From Prochlorococcus sp. AG-347-L20 (GTDB taxonomy: Bacteria > Cyanobacteriota > Cyanobacteriia > PCC-6307 > Cyanobiaceae): a stretch of DNA of 64,000 bases. The stretch covers positions 248,001 through 312,000 of the forward strand of contig QCCP01000001.1 in assembly GCA_003281225.1 (NCBI GenBank). Reading direction: 5' to 3'. The notes under the pieces were generated by a model that was not told where the DNA came from, ran no database searches, and saw only the letters and a program-made list of their open reading frames with translations. Positions 39,664 to 48,880 of the stretch are shown one piece after another; the stretch's first letter is position 1, and each line of letters starts with the position of its first letter. A program made the position numbers and the translations under genes.

Positions 39664-41250
39664 ATGACAAAAGTTCTCATTACAGATCCAATTGATCAAA
39701 AAGGAATCGATATTCTTTCACAAGTTGCTCAGGTTGATCAGAAGATAGGGATCTCAGACTCTGAGTTAGCTTCCATTATTAAAGATTATGATGCTTTAAT
39801 GATTCGTTCTGGCACTCAAGTGACCGAAGAAATTATTAACTCTTCAAGTAAACTGAGAATCATTGGGAGAGCAGGAGTTGGAGTCGATAATGTAGATGTT
39901 AAGGCTGCTACGCAAAAAGGAGTCCTTGTTGTTAATTCTCCAGGGGGTAACACAATAGCAGCGGCTGAACATACTATAGCTATGATGTTGGCCTTATCTA
40001 GGCATATTCCAATTGCTAATAGTAGTACTTTGTTAGGTAAATGGGAGAGAAAGAAATTCGTTGGGAATGAGCTTTATAAGAAAAAATTAGGTGTAGTAGG
40101 TTTAGGGAAAATTGGTGCTCATGTAGCAAAAGTTGCTAATGCATTAGGAATGGAAGTTTGCGGATATGATCCCTTTGTTTCAACTGAAAGAGCTCAACAA
40201 ATCCAAGTTCAACTATCTGATCTAGAAGATTTATTCCAACAATCCGATTATGTAACTTTGCATTTACCTCGCACACCAGAGACAGAGAATTTAGTAAGTA
40301 TGGAGGTGCTTAAAAATATGAAAAGTAGCTCAAAATTAATTAATTGTGCTCGAGGAGGCTTGATTGATGAAGAGGCATTAGCACAAGCTTTAAATCAATC
40401 ATTGATTGCAGGTGCTGCAATAGATGTCTTTTCTAAAGAACCTTTGGAATCTAATTCACCACTTTTGAAGGTTGAAAAGAATCTTATTCTTACCCCCCAC
40501 TTAGGAGCATCTACTCGGGAAGCACAAGAAAATGTAGCTGTTGATGTTGCGGAACAAATAAGGGATGTCTTGCTTGGCTTATCTGCTAGAACTGCAGTAA
40601 ATATTCCAGGTTTGAGCCCTGATATTATGGATAGTCTGAAACCTCATTTGCAGTTAGCTGAAACCATGGGTTTGCTTATAAGCCAGCTTTCAGGTGGGCA
40701 GATACAGAAAATAGAAGTAAAGCTTCAAGGTGAATTTGTTCAACATCCTTCTCAGCCATTAATAATAGCTAGTCTAAAAGGCCTTCTAAGTAAAGCTTTG
40801 GGAGATAGGATTAATTATGTGAATGCTTCGCTAGAAGCAGATTCAAGAGGTATTTCAGTAGTCGAGAATAAAGATGAGGCAAGACCGGAATTTGCTAGTG
40901 GGTCGCTTCAGTTAACCACTTATGGAGATAACGGCGACCATAGCGTAGCGGGAAGCATTTTTGCTGATGGGGAATTAAGAATTATTAGTATTGATCAATA
41001 CCCAGTTAATGTATCACCAAGCAGATATATGTTGGTTACTAGGCACAGAGATATGCCAGGCATTATTGGCAAGCTGGGGTCTTTATTAGGTAGCAACAAT
41101 GTAAATATTGCCTCAATGCAAGTTGGGCGCAAAATTGTTAGAGGGGAAGCTGTTATGGTTCTAAGTATCGATGATCCAATACCTAATAAGTTGCTTGATA
41201 CCATTATTGAAGTAGATGGGATTACCAACGCTAATCCAGTTACTCTATGA
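39664..41250 (+). CDS. serA: D-3-phosphoglycerate dehydrogenase
   Basis: First enzyme of serine synthesis from the Calvin-cycle intermediate 3-phosphoglycerate, NAD-linked. 528 residues, the long type. The NAD motif G-L-G-K-I-G is at 146-151; C-A-R-G-G-L-I-D-E and T-P-H-L-G-A-S carry the catalytic Arg and His. Then comes an intervening domain, and the last about 75 residues form an ACT domain (R-H-R-D-M-P-G-I-I-G-K). It ends 18 nt before prmA. Confidence 0.95.
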   Translation: MTKVLITDPIDQKGIDILSQVAQVDQKIGISDSELASIIKDYDALMIRSGTQVTEEIINSSSKLRIIGRAGVGVDNVDVKAATQKGVLVVNSPGGNTIAAAEHTIAMMLALSRHIPIANSSTLLGKWERKKFVGNELYKKKLGVVGLGKIGAHVAKVANALGMEVCGYDPFVSTERAQQIQVQLSDLEDLFQQSDYVTLHLPRTPETENLVSMEVLKNMKSSSKLINCARGGLIDEEALAQALNQSLIAGAAIDVFSKEPLESNSPLLKVEKNLILTPHLGASTREAQENVAVDVAEQIRDVLLGLSARTAVNIPGLSPDIMDSLKPHLQLAETMGLLISQLSGGQIQKIEVKLQGEFVQHPSQPLIIASLKGLLSKALGDRINYVNASLEADSRGISVVENKDEARPEFASGSLQLTTYGDNGDHSVAGSIFADGELRIISIDQYPVNVSPSRYMLVTRHRDMPGIIGKLGSLLGSNNVNIASMQVGRKIVRGEAVMVLSIDDPIPNKLLDTIIEVDGITNANPVTL

Positions 41251-41268
41251 AGTGGCTTTAACTAGTTA

Positions 41269-42180
41269 ATGGAAACTAAAGATTGGTATAAACTAACTTT
41301 TCTGATAGAAAGTGATTCTGAAGAAATTATTATTTGGAAATTAAATGAGCTGGGAATATTTAGTTTTTCATTTGAATATTTAATTAAAAATGAAAATAAA
41401 AAAGAAGTTAATATATGGCTTCCAATTGATGATTGGGATGAGAGTTCTAGAAGTGGTTTTGAAAAAATAATTAGCAAACTTTTAAACATTAATCCCCCTA
41501 AGAATGAATTTTTTGAATGGAGTATTATCAAAGAGGAGGATTGGTTAACAAGTTGGAAGAAATATTGGGCTCCTGAATTAGTAGGAAATCATTTTTTAAT
41601 ATTGCCTTGTTGGATAAATCTAAATAAAAAATTTAAAGATAAACAAATCATAAAAATTGATCCTGGAGCGGCTTTTGGTACAGGAAGTCATCCTTCAACT
41701 TATCTTTGCTTGGAAAAAATGGAGAATATTTTATTTTCTGATAAAAAGGTATTAGATATTGGGAGCGGTAGCGGGATTTTGAGTGTCGCCGCAAGATTAC
41801 TTGGCGCTAAAGAGGTTTGTGCAGTGGATAATGATTATTTAGCTATAAATTCAACAAAATCTAATTTCCAACTAAATTTCGGTAATTTAAACAAATTAAA
41901 TACATATTTGGGATCTTTTAATGAGGTAATTTTAAAAAATCAACTCGAACAATTTGATTTTGTTTTATGCAATATTCTTGCTGAAGTAATAAAAGGAATG
42001 ATTCCAAATATCTATAAGTGCTTGAGAAACAATGGGGAAGTCATTTTCAGTGGAATTCTGAATTCACAAAAGGATGAAATTATAAAAATATTAATTCATC
42101 ATGACTTGAAATTATTGGATGTATCAACTAGAAAAGATTGGGCATGCATTTCTGCGCAAAAAGCCAGCAATCCAACCTAA
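41269..42180 (+). CDS. prmA: ribosomal protein L11 methyltransferase
   Basis: 303 residues. SAM-binding motif [15 protein letters not shown], upstream [14 protein letters not shown] (PrmA signature), and [10 protein letters not shown] (N-I-L-A/ NPPY-like catalytic loop). It trimethylates Lys and the N-terminus of ribosomal protein L11. Co-oriented with serA, 18 nt apart, which fits joint transcription. Confidence 0.92.
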   Translation: METKDWYKLTFLIESDSEEIIIWKLNELGIFSFSFEYLIKNENKKEVNIWLPIDDWDESSRSGFEKIISKLLNINPPKNEFFEWSIIKEEDWLTSWKKYWAPELVGNHFLILPCWINLNKKFKDKQIIKIDPGAAFGTGSHPSTYLCLEKMENILFSDKKVLDIGSGSGILSVAARLLGAKEVCAVDNDYLAINSTKSNFQLNFGNLNKLNTYLGSFNEVILKNQLEQFDFVLCNILAEVIKGMIPNIYKCLRNNGEVIFSGILNSQKDEIIKILIHHDLKLLDVSTRKDWACISAQKASNPT

Positions 42181-42314
42181 GTATAAGTTTTTCTTATAGA
42201 TACTCTTTCATACATTTTATTGTGTCATTTTTTACTTCAAAATCTCACATATCGACCTAATCGATGTTAAAAATGTATTTGATAGGTATTAATTACCAAC
42301 AATTTTTTATTTAA

Positions 42315-42614
42315 ATGGCTTCTTACAAAGTTACTCTCATCAACGAAGGTGAAGGTCTCAATTCAACTATTGAAGTACCTGATGACCAATACATCCTCGA
42401 TGCGGCTGAAGAACAAGGTATCGACCTTCCTTATTCCTGCAGAGCTGGTGCATGTTCAACATGTGCTGGAAAAGTTACTTCAGGTAGTGTTGATCAGTCT
42501 GATCAAAGTTTCTTGGATGACGACCAACTAGAAGCTGGTTTTGTTCTTACTTGTGTTGCTTATCCAACATCTGACGTAACAATTACAACTCATGCTGAAG
42601 AAGAATTGTACTAA
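42315..42614 (+). CDS. petF: plant-type [2Fe-2S] ferredoxin
   Basis: 99 residues. Cluster ligands C42, C47, C50 in [14 protein letters not shown], and C80 in V-L-T-C-V-A-Y-P. Accepts electrons from photosystem I and feeds FNR, nitrite reduction, desaturases and other stromal-type enzymes. Coding DNA is richer in GC (TTC, GGT, ACC, CTC) than its neighbours, consistent with high expression. Followed by a strong terminator at 42660-42689. Confidence 0.96.
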   Translation: MASYKVTLINEGEGLNSTIEVPDDQYILDAAEEQGIDLPYSCRAGACSTCAGKVTSGSVDQSDQSFLDDDQLEAGFVLTCVAYPTSDVTITTHAEEELY

Positions 42615-42659
42615 TTATGAAAATTTAACTTTTCTAAGTTGATTATTGATTATTTCTCT

Positions 42660-42689
42660 GCCACCCTCTATGAAGGTGGCTTTTTTTTT
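42660..42689 (+). terminator. rho-independent terminator of petF
   Basis: GCCACC pairs with GGTGGC around a 9-nt loop and is followed by nine T. Placed 45 nt after the petF stop. Confidence 0.9.
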
Positions 42690-42693
42690 GTGA

Positions 42694-43062
42694 ATGGATA
42701 AATTTGAATTTTTCAAGACTGGCAGTGTTCAATCAAGTTATGGTGGTCAGTACAGTTATAAGGTAATTGGCCCATGTTGCAGACTTTATGATAGGGAAGA
42801 GTTACCTTGGCCCTGCTCAAGGCTTGCTTGGAGAAGTAAGGAGCCTAGTTGGAGAAGAATAGGATCTAGGTTCGTTGCTGATATGGCTTCCAGAAAATGT
42901 CCATCTTACTCAGTTCAGATTTTGGAGCCTGGATCAAAACCTGTTGAGACAGTTATAACTCTTTTTTCAAAGAAATTTTCTTCTGATATACAAGAATGGT
43001 GGTATAGCAAAAAACCAGGCTCAAAAGAACCTGGTAATATCTTCCCTTCTGAAATTGGTTAG
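42694..43062 (+). CDS. hypothetical cyanobacterial protein, 122 residues
   Basis: Rich in Trp, Arg, Ser and Cys: Y-K-V-I-G-P-C-C-R-L-Y-D-R-E-E-L-P-W-P-C-S-R-L-A-W-R, then E-P-S-W-R-R-I-G-S-R-F. No known domain. It begins directly after the petF terminator, so it has its own promoter or relies on read-through. I recall similar unnamed proteins in marine picocyanobacteria. Confidence 0.65.
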   Translation: MDKFEFFKTGSVQSSYGGQYSYKVIGPCCRLYDREELPWPCSRLAWRSKEPSWRRIGSRFVADMASRKCPSYSVQILEPGSKPVETVITLFSKKFSSDIQEWWYSKKPGSKEPGNIFPSEIG

Positions 43063-43071
43063 CTTTAAATA

Positions 43072-43635
43072 TTATGCTTTTGGCTTTGGAGGCATGTAAC
43101 CTTTTAAGCCAGTGCATTCAAGACTATCAATTGTATTAACTCCAGTTTGTGAGTTAGTTCCACTAGCTCTTTCACATAATGATTTTCTCTGAGAAAGATC
43201 AAGATTTGCATCAGTAAAGTCTGCCCCATCAATAATTGCTCCATCAAAAACACTTTTCATTAGCTCGCCATTGGTAAGATTTGCATCTGTAAAATCGGCA
43301 TTATCAAAGCGTGTTGCATATGCAATAAGGTCAGTCATATTGGCTCCTTTAAAACTAGAGTTTTTTGCAGTCGTCACACTCATATATGCACCTTGAAGAT
43401 TAGCTTCTCCTAAATCTTGATTAGATAAATCATATTTAACATATTCAGTATTATGCAGGTCAGCACCGTGAAGATCATCTTTTAGAACGTCAACTGATGA
43501 AGGATCACTAGGATAGAGTGCATTTGCAGATATTGGATTAATAAGTAACCCAATAATTAATGGAAGAAAAATAAATAGTCTTTTACAAGACTTATGTAGT
43601 GATGAAAGAATAGAGACCATTTCGATCGACATCAA
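43072..43635 (-). CDS. exported pentapeptide-repeat protein
   Basis: 187 residues. The N-terminal signal (basic, then F-I-F-L-P-L-I-I-G-L-L, ending A-N-A) predicts export, probably to the thylakoid lumen. The body has A(D/N)LxX-type repeats (G-A-D-L-H, E-A-N-L-Q, G-A-N-M-T, N-A-D-F-T-D-A-N-L-T, G-A-D-F-T-D-A-N-L), forming a right-handed beta helix. The end has two Cys (S-L-C-E, L-E-C-T) that may form a disulfide. Met6 is an alternative start. Lumenal pentapeptide proteins are known from cyanobacteria; function unknown. Confidence 0.85.
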   Translation of the reverse strand: MMSIEMVSILSSLHKSCKRLFIFLPLIIGLLINPISANALYPSDPSSVDVLKDDLHGADLHNTEYVKYDLSNQDLGEANLQGAYMSVTTAKNSSFKGANMTDLIAYATRFDNADFTDANLTNGELMKSVFDGAIIDGADFTDANLDLSQRKSLCERASGTNSQTGVNTIDSLECTGLKGYMPPKPKA

Positions 43636-43706
43636 ATAGAAAAACCTAAGACTATTATTTCATGGGTTGGTCATTTACAACGCTCCTGCTAACGAACTGT
43701 TGCAGT

Positions 43707-44645
43707 TTATTTTATTTCTGCCGTTAGAAAATCTTTTGCAAGCTGAGTATTTGGAAAAACTTTTTGAGCCTCTTTAAGCAAATCGCTTGGAGTAATTGCG
43801 TTTTTATTAGTATATCTTGGACTTAAATGAGTAATAATTAATTTTTTTGTGTTAGATAATAATGCTGTTTTGGCAGCCATGATTGTTGTGGAATGTAATT
43901 TTTCGTATGCCATGCTTTCATCCTCCACTGAAAAAGTCGATTCATGTACGAGTAAATCGGCATTTTTTGATAGTGAAACAGCTGATTCGCTAAACACTGT
44001 ATCTGTGCAATAAACAAAGCTTTCACCTTTTCTAGGAGGTCCACAGAATTCTTTCCCATCGAATGTCCTACCATCCGCTAATACGACTTTTTTACCTTGT
44101 TGTAGTTCTGAATAAATTGGTCCAGGTGCTATTTTTAGAGACTCTGCTTTTCTGATATCAAATATACCTGGTTTATCTTTTTCACTCACCCTATAACCAT
44201 AAGCAGGTATTTTATGTTTAAGGCAGGCACAATTTACTTTTATTTTGTTGTTCTCAAATAGGATTTTATTTTCTGATGCAAAATTTTCAACTTCCACAAA
44301 ATTTAATGGAAAAGACAATTTGCAAAAACTACTTTTAAGTGATGAATTTATAAAACTTCGCAACCCTGAAGGACCGTAAATTTGAATACCCTCACTATTT
44401 CCTGATAAACCTAAGGTAGCTAAAAGTCCAGGCAAACCATAAATATGATCACCATGCATATGAGTAATAAATATTTTCTTGATTTGTGAAGATTTAATAT
44501 TGCTTTTCATTATTTGATGTTGCGTTCCTTCTCCGCAATCAAAAAGCCAAACTTCTGATGACTGTGATAATTTAAGTGCTAGGGAAGAAACATTTCTCGT
44601 TAAGGATGGGATACCTGAGCTTGTTCCTAAGAAGGTGATATTCAC
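43707..44645 (-). CDS. rnz: ribonuclease Z
   Basis: 312 residues. Metallo-beta-lactamase fold: T-H-M-H-G-D-H-I-Y-G-L-P-G holds the first zinc ligands (HxHxDH), then Y-C-T-D-T and L-V-H-E-S-T-F, and a final T-H-L-S-P-R-Y near the C-terminus. It cuts the 3' trailer from tRNA precursors, needed here because CCA is not encoded in the tRNA-Val of this window. The gene lies 71 nt upstream of the pentapeptide-repeat gene on the same strand. Confidence 0.93.
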   Translation of the reverse strand: MNITFLGTSSGIPSLTRNVSSLALKLSQSSEVWLFDCGEGTQHQIMKSNIKSSQIKKIFITHMHGDHIYGLPGLLATLGLSGNSEGIQIYGPSGLRSFINSSLKSSFCKLSFPLNFVEVENFASENKILFENNKIKVNCACLKHKIPAYGYRVSEKDKPGIFDIRKAESLKIAPGPIYSELQQGKKVVLADGRTFDGKEFCGPPRKGESFVYCTDTVFSESAVSLSKNADLLVHESTFSVEDESMAYEKLHSTTIMAAKTALLSNTKKLIITHLSPRYTNKNAITPSDLLKEAQKVFPNTQLAKDFLTAEIK

Positions 44646-44718
44646 TTATTTATGATATTTTTATTGTTATATCTGGATTAAATTTAGACTTTTAGTCAAA
44701 CTTAGGCAAATTAAGCAT

Positions 44719-45909
44719 TTGTTTTTAAACAAAGTGATACTTAAATTTAAAAATAAATATAGAAAATGTTGCCTGATAAGTATTTTATTTATTTGTATTT
44801 TTCAGAGTGAAAGTGTTTTTGCATCGAGAGAACCAATCATTAGAGTTTTGATATCGAAAAATAACAATTTAAGGATCAGATCAGATAGATCAATTCCTTT
44901 AACAATAGAGGGTAAATTTTTTTCAAGCAGAAGAATAAAAGGTCTAACTTTGAAAAATGAGAAAAATAGAAAAATTTTATATTTTGATAAGAATAAACAA
45001 AAAAAATATGACTTAAAAAGTAATCAAAAATTTCAAGTGAGTTCTTCCGATGGAAGAGGTATTTGGGTAGGTCAGAAGAGATTTGCTGGGAAGCTTAATC
45101 TCTTTGTACTCGACTCCGAAATATTGGTAGTAAATGTTTTAGGAATAGAAAAATATCTTAATAGCGTAGTGGGTTCAGAAATGCCAACAAAATGGCCTAT
45201 TGAAGCATTAAAGGCACAAGCAATTGCCTCAAGGACTTATGCTTTAAAGCAAAAGGGAAATAATTTATTTGATATAGATTCAACCCAGAAAAATCAAGTC
45301 TATAATGGCTTGGAATCAAGAACTTATAAAACTATCAGAGCCGTTAAAAGTACAAGATCTTTGGTTTTAACGTATAAAAATAAATTAATTAATGCTTTGT
45401 TTCATAGCAGCTCAGGTGGAATGACAGAAAATAGTCAAGATGTATGGAAAAATAAATATCCATATTTATCAAGTGTGAAAGATTTTGATAAAAATAATCC
45501 AAAATTTAAATGGCAAAAAAAAATTTCGAGTAATGAATTAATAAATTTATTTCCAAAGATTGGAGGTTTAAAAAATATAGAGATTCTAGATATTACTAGT
45601 ACAGGGAGGGTAAAAAATTTAAAACTTATAGGGGCTTATGGTTCTGATCAAATATCTGGGGTAGATTTTAGAAAAAGATTAGGCCTTAAAAGTAATTTTA
45701 TCAGATTTAAATTTTTTGAGGAAGAATTAAATAACAATAATCCTCAAAAGAAAGGGTTGATAGTTTTTGGACAAGGATCAGGTCATGGAGTCGGAATGAG
45801 TCAGTGGGGAGCTAAATATCTGGCGTCTAGAGGCCAAAAAGCTGAAAGAATATTAAAGCATTTTTATAAGGGTGTGCAGGTTAAACCTTTTAGAAAAGAT
45901 TACCTATAG
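44719..45909 (+). CDS. SpoIID/LytB-domain exported protein
   Basis: 396 residues from a TTG. A signal-type N-terminus (basic, then L-I-S-I-L-F-I-C-I-F) precedes the SpoIID domain with A-L-K-A-Q-A-I-A-S-R-T-Y-A-L, V-Y-N-G-L-E-S and H-S-S-S-G-G, ending G-S-G-H-G-V-G-M-S-Q-W-G-A. In sporulators SpoIID is a lytic transglycosylase; cyanobacterial members probably remodel peptidoglycan in the periplasm. The TTG start should be checked; no ATG lies close by in frame. Confidence 0.85.
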   Translation: MFLNKVILKFKNKYRKCCLISILFICIFQSESVFASREPIIRVLISKNNNLRIRSDRSIPLTIEGKFFSSRRIKGLTLKNEKNRKILYFDKNKQKKYDLKSNQKFQVSSSDGRGIWVGQKRFAGKLNLFVLDSEILVVNVLGIEKYLNSVVGSEMPTKWPIEALKAQAIASRTYALKQKGNNLFDIDSTQKNQVYNGLESRTYKTIRAVKSTRSLVLTYKNKLINALFHSSSGGMTENSQDVWKNKYPYLSSVKDFDKNNPKFKWQKKISSNELINLFPKIGGLKNIEILDITSTGRVKNLKLIGAYGSDQISGVDFRKRLGLKSNFIRFKFFEEELNNNNPQKKGLIVFGQGSGHGVGMSQWGAKYLASRGQKAERILKHFYKGVQVKPFRKDYL

Positions 45910-45912
45910 AAG

Positions 45913-46830
45913 TTATTTAGCATTAAGGACTAATTTTGGATTTATATTAGATTGCTCTTCATTTAAGAAACCTATACCAAGTAGTATTTGTTTTTTATCA
46001 ATTACTTTTATGGGTTTTTTGTAGTCAAAAGATTTGTTTTCCTGGAAGTAATTAATATCAACTTTAATTGCTCTTCCAGTTTGCCAAAAATTGATTTGTT
46101 CTTCGGTACTTAAGACAAATGATGAAATGTGATTAAGAGCAGAAATTGTTGGAATAATGAAATTTTTCGATTTTTTTTTATCTTTTTCGATATCAGATAT
46201 TTTTATCGAGTTTTGTTCATCAAAGCCACAAGCTGAAATTCTTTTTAGCTGTAGAAGGCAACCCTCGGAATTAAGAATTTCTCCTAAATCTCTTGCAATT
46301 GCTCTTATGTATGTGCCAGCTGAACATTTAACTTTTATTTCTATTATTCCGTTTATTTGGTCCCATTTCATTAAAGTAAGTTCGTCTATTTTCACTTCTC
46401 TTGGTGCTAATTCAAAAACTTCATTCCTGAAAGATTTTTTATAAGCCCTCTCACCATTGATGTGCACACTAGATACTTTCGGGGGAATTTGTTTAATAAT
46501 TCCTCTAAATCTATTTAAGTATTGATCTAATTTTTCATCACTAATTTTAGGCCAACTTTTTTGATTAATTATTTCTCCGTGAATATCATCAGTGTTAGTT
46601 CTTATCCCTAATTTAATTTGTCCTATGTAAGTTTTACCCTGAGGTAGATATTGAATAAATCTTGTTGCACTGCCTATCGCGATTGGTAATGTTCCTATAA
46701 CTTCTGGGTCAAGAGTTCCTGTGTGACCGACTTTTTTTGTATTTAGTAACTTCCTTATTTGTTTAACACAATCATGTGAAGTACATCCTTTATCTTTATT
46801 AATTACTAAGAATCCATCTTTAGTTTCCAT
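45913..46830 (-). CDS. truB: tRNA pseudouridine(55) synthase
   Basis: 305 residues. [16 protein letters not shown] contains the catalytic Asp of TruB (GTLDP), with K-V-G-H just before. Also [15 protein letters not shown] in the C-terminal part. Makes pseudouridine 55 in the T-loop of tRNAs. Convergent with the SpoIID-like gene, with 3 nt between stops. Confidence 0.93.
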   Translation of the reverse strand: METKDGFLVINKDKGCTSHDCVKQIRKLLNTKKVGHTGTLDPEVIGTLPIAIGSATRFIQYLPQGKTYIGQIKLGIRTNTDDIHGEIINQKSWPKISDEKLDQYLNRFRGIIKQIPPKVSSVHINGERAYKKSFRNEVFELAPREVKIDELTLMKWDQINGIIEIKVKCSAGTYIRAIARDLGEILNSEGCLLQLKRISACGFDEQNSIKISDIEKDKKKSKNFIIPTISALNHISSFVLSTEEQINFWQTGRAIKVDINYFQENKSFDYKKPIKVIDKKQILLGIGFLNEEQSNINPKLVLNAK

Positions 46831-46906
46831 TTTTAATATTAAGAATACTTTGAGAAAGATTTATAACCATCTTATGATTTTGATATTGGAAATTTAGAGA
46901 AAGAAA

Positions 46907-47647
46907 TTGAAAAACAATAATTTTATTTTAAAAGAGTTTTTAGACAATGCTTTTAATTTGAAATCACATTTAATGGAATACTTATCTATTAGAGAATGTG
47001 ATTTAGATGGATTCCTTGCAAATGCAAAGATGAATTTGGCAAATTCACATCCTGGAGATGCTTTGAATGATGTTTCGGATTTTTATACTGAAATAGTTGG
47101 AGATCGGCATGTAGCTGATTTAGCTGCTTGGCATCTCACGAGTAGGGAATATATCGCTGATACTTTAAAACTTCAGCAGAGATTTTCTAGAGATTTGGTT
47201 TTAGATTTTGGAGGAGGAATTGGAACGCATGCCTTAGCTAACGCTATGTCTTCAAAAGTTGAGCATGTTTTTTTTGTAGATATTAATGAGACAAATAGAA
47301 ACTTTGTTGAATACAGGGCAAAGAAATTAGGAGTCGAAAAAAAACTTACTTTTTGCAAGACAATTCAAGATATACATATATCTAAATTTGATACGATAGT
47401 TTGCCTTGATGTTTTGGAACATCTTGCTGATCCAGCTTCACAAATAGAGATTTTCAATGAGTTTATGGATCCTAATTCTATTGCTTTATTTAATTGGTAT
47501 TTTTTCAAAGGAGAAAAAAATGAATATCCGTTTCATATCGACGACATTCAAATTGTTGAAAAATTTTTTGAGACTCTTCAATCAAATTTTTTAGAAGTAT
47601 TTCATCCTATTCTTATAACTACAAGAGCTTACAAGAAAATTAGATAA
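46907..47647 (+). CDS. class I SAM-dependent methyltransferase
   Basis: 246 residues from a [17 protein letters not shown] is the SAM motif I, F-F-V-D-I-N-E the acidic strand-2 end, and [11 protein letters not shown] the motif seen in UbiE/COQ5-like methyltransferases. About 75 helical residues precede the domain. The substrate is unknown. Its stop overlaps the rpmA stop by 8 nt. Confidence 0.75.
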   Translation: MKNNNFILKEFLDNAFNLKSHLMEYLSIRECDLDGFLANAKMNLANSHPGDALNDVSDFYTEIVGDRHVADLAAWHLTSREYIADTLKLQQRFSRDLVLDFGGGIGTHALANAMSSKVEHVFFVDINETNRNFVEYRAKKLGVEKKLTFCKTIQDIHISKFDTIVCLDVLEHLADPASQIEIFNEFMDPNSIALFNWYFFKGEKNEYPFHIDDIQIVEKFFETLQSNFLEVFHPILITTRAYKKIR

Positions 47648-47900
47648 CAATATTAACTCTTTTTCTATTTCTTAAATTTCTTTTAATGCTTTCGAAACTT
47701 ACGGTTCCTTCTTTGAGCGCAAAAAGGGTGTCATCTTTACCTTTTCCGACATTGATACCCGGCAAAAAGGATGTACCTCTTTGGCGAATTATAATTGATC
47801 CAGCAGTTACTTTTTCTCCTCCATAAGCTTTCACACCTAATCTTTTGGAATTTGAATCTCTTCCGTTTCTAGTAGAACCTGTTCCTTTTTTATGTGCCAT
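47640..47900 (-). CDS. rpmA: 50S ribosomal protein L27
   Basis: 86 residues, starting [16 protein letters not shown] and containing [16 protein letters not shown], the standard L27 sequence. Its N-terminal tail reaches the peptidyl-transferase centre. Follows rplU with 9 nt between, as in most bacteria. Confidence 0.97.
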   Translation of the reverse strand: MAHKKGTGSTRNGRDSNSKRLGVKAYGGEKVTAGSIIIRQRGTSFLPGINVGKGKDDTLFALKEGTVSFESIKRNLRNRKRVNIVI

Positions 47901-47909
47901 TAGAATTGT

Positions 47910-48347
47910 TTAATTTGTAGATTTTTCGGATTTTGGTTTAGTTTCCTTTTTGACAGTTTCCTTTTTAGAAGACTTAGGAACACTATTACCTATTGTAATA
48001 GATTTTACCATAACTCTTGTAAGTTCTTGTCGGTGTCCCATCTTCCTTCTTGTCTTTTTTTTGGGACGCATCTTGTAAACAAGAATCTTCTTATCTCTTT
48101 TATGAGAGACCACTTCTAATTCAATTTTTGCGTCTTTAACGTATGGTTTGCCAACACTTATTGAGTCCTTATCCTTCAAAAGTAAAACTTTGTCCAGTGT
48201 TATCTTGTCTTTCTCTTTTGCATTTAACCTGTCTATGTCATAGTATCTATCAACTTCGAACCAAAATTGTTGACCTGAAGTTTCTGCTATTGCATACAAT
48301 TCATTACTTTCAGCAGAATTGTTTGAGGATTTTTTAGAATTTGTCAT
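47910..48347 (-). CDS. rplU: 50S ribosomal protein L21
   Basis: 145 residues. The L21 core (Y-A-I-A-E-T-S-G-Q-Q-F-W-F, G-K-P-Y-V, K-I-L-V-Y-K-M-R-P-K-K-K-T-R-R-K-M-G-H-R-Q) lies between an Asn/Ser-rich head and a Lys-rich tail, both longer than in E. coli L21 (103 residues). First gene of the rplU-rpmA unit and divergent from kaiB. Confidence 0.96.
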   Translation of the reverse strand: MTNSKKSSNNSAESNELYAIAETSGQQFWFEVDRYYDIDRLNAKEKDKITLDKVLLLKDKDSISVGKPYVKDAKIELEVVSHKRDKKILVYKMRPKKKTRRKMGHRQELTRVMVKSITIGNSVPKSSKKETVKKETKPKSEKSTN

Positions 48348-48490
48348 ATCTTAAGGACGCAACTAGGCTCAAATTAATAATTTGATTAAGCCCAATAAGC
48401 AATCATAATAGTTTGTTTATTTTCTTATTTTGTAGTGTAATAAGTCAAGGGTTGTTTTAAATCTTTTATATCAATTCAGGAACTTTAACG

Positions 48491-48808
48491 ATGGCAGCAA
48501 GGAAAACATATATTTTAAAACTCTATGTTGCTGGAAATACACCTAATTCGATGAGAGCTTTAAATACCTTAAGAGAAATTTTAGATAATGAATTCAAAGG
48601 AGTTTATGCATTGAAGGTTATCGATGTACTTAAGCAACCACAACTTGCGGAAGAAGATAAAATTTTAGCCACTCCAACGTTAGCTAAAATTTTACCGCCA
48701 CCAGTAAGAAAAATAATAGGTGATCTTTCAGATAGAGAAAAAGTTTTAATTGGTTTAGATTTACTTTTTGATGAATTAACTGAAACTGAATATAGTGGAG
48801 ATAAATAA
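48491..48808 (+). CDS. kaiB: circadian clock protein KaiB
   Basis: 105 residues; thioredoxin-like fold switch protein that binds KaiC at night phase. [14 protein letters not shown] and [21 protein letters not shown] are diagnostic. kaiA is not found upstream: the 143-nt gap to rplU holds no gene. kaiC follows 72 nt downstream. Confidence 0.97.
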   Translation: MAARKTYILKLYVAGNTPNSMRALNTLREILDNEFKGVYALKVIDVLKQPQLAEEDKILATPTLAKILPPPVRKIIGDLSDREKVLIGLDLLFDELTETEYSGDK

Positions 48809-48880
48809 TAACTATAAAAACTTTGAAAATTAAAATTAAATTCAAAATTTATTTTATTTTTGTTTAACTAGCACAAAACT

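Noticed and set aside
42251-42265. ATCGA-CCTAA-TCGAT palindrome before petF
   Set aside because: A 5-bp arm repeat is expected by chance; no known regulator site matched.
48348-48490. possible kaiA remnant between rplU and kaiB
   Set aside because: No frame or motif of KaiA could be seen in any frame; the interval appears to be only divergent promoter sequence.
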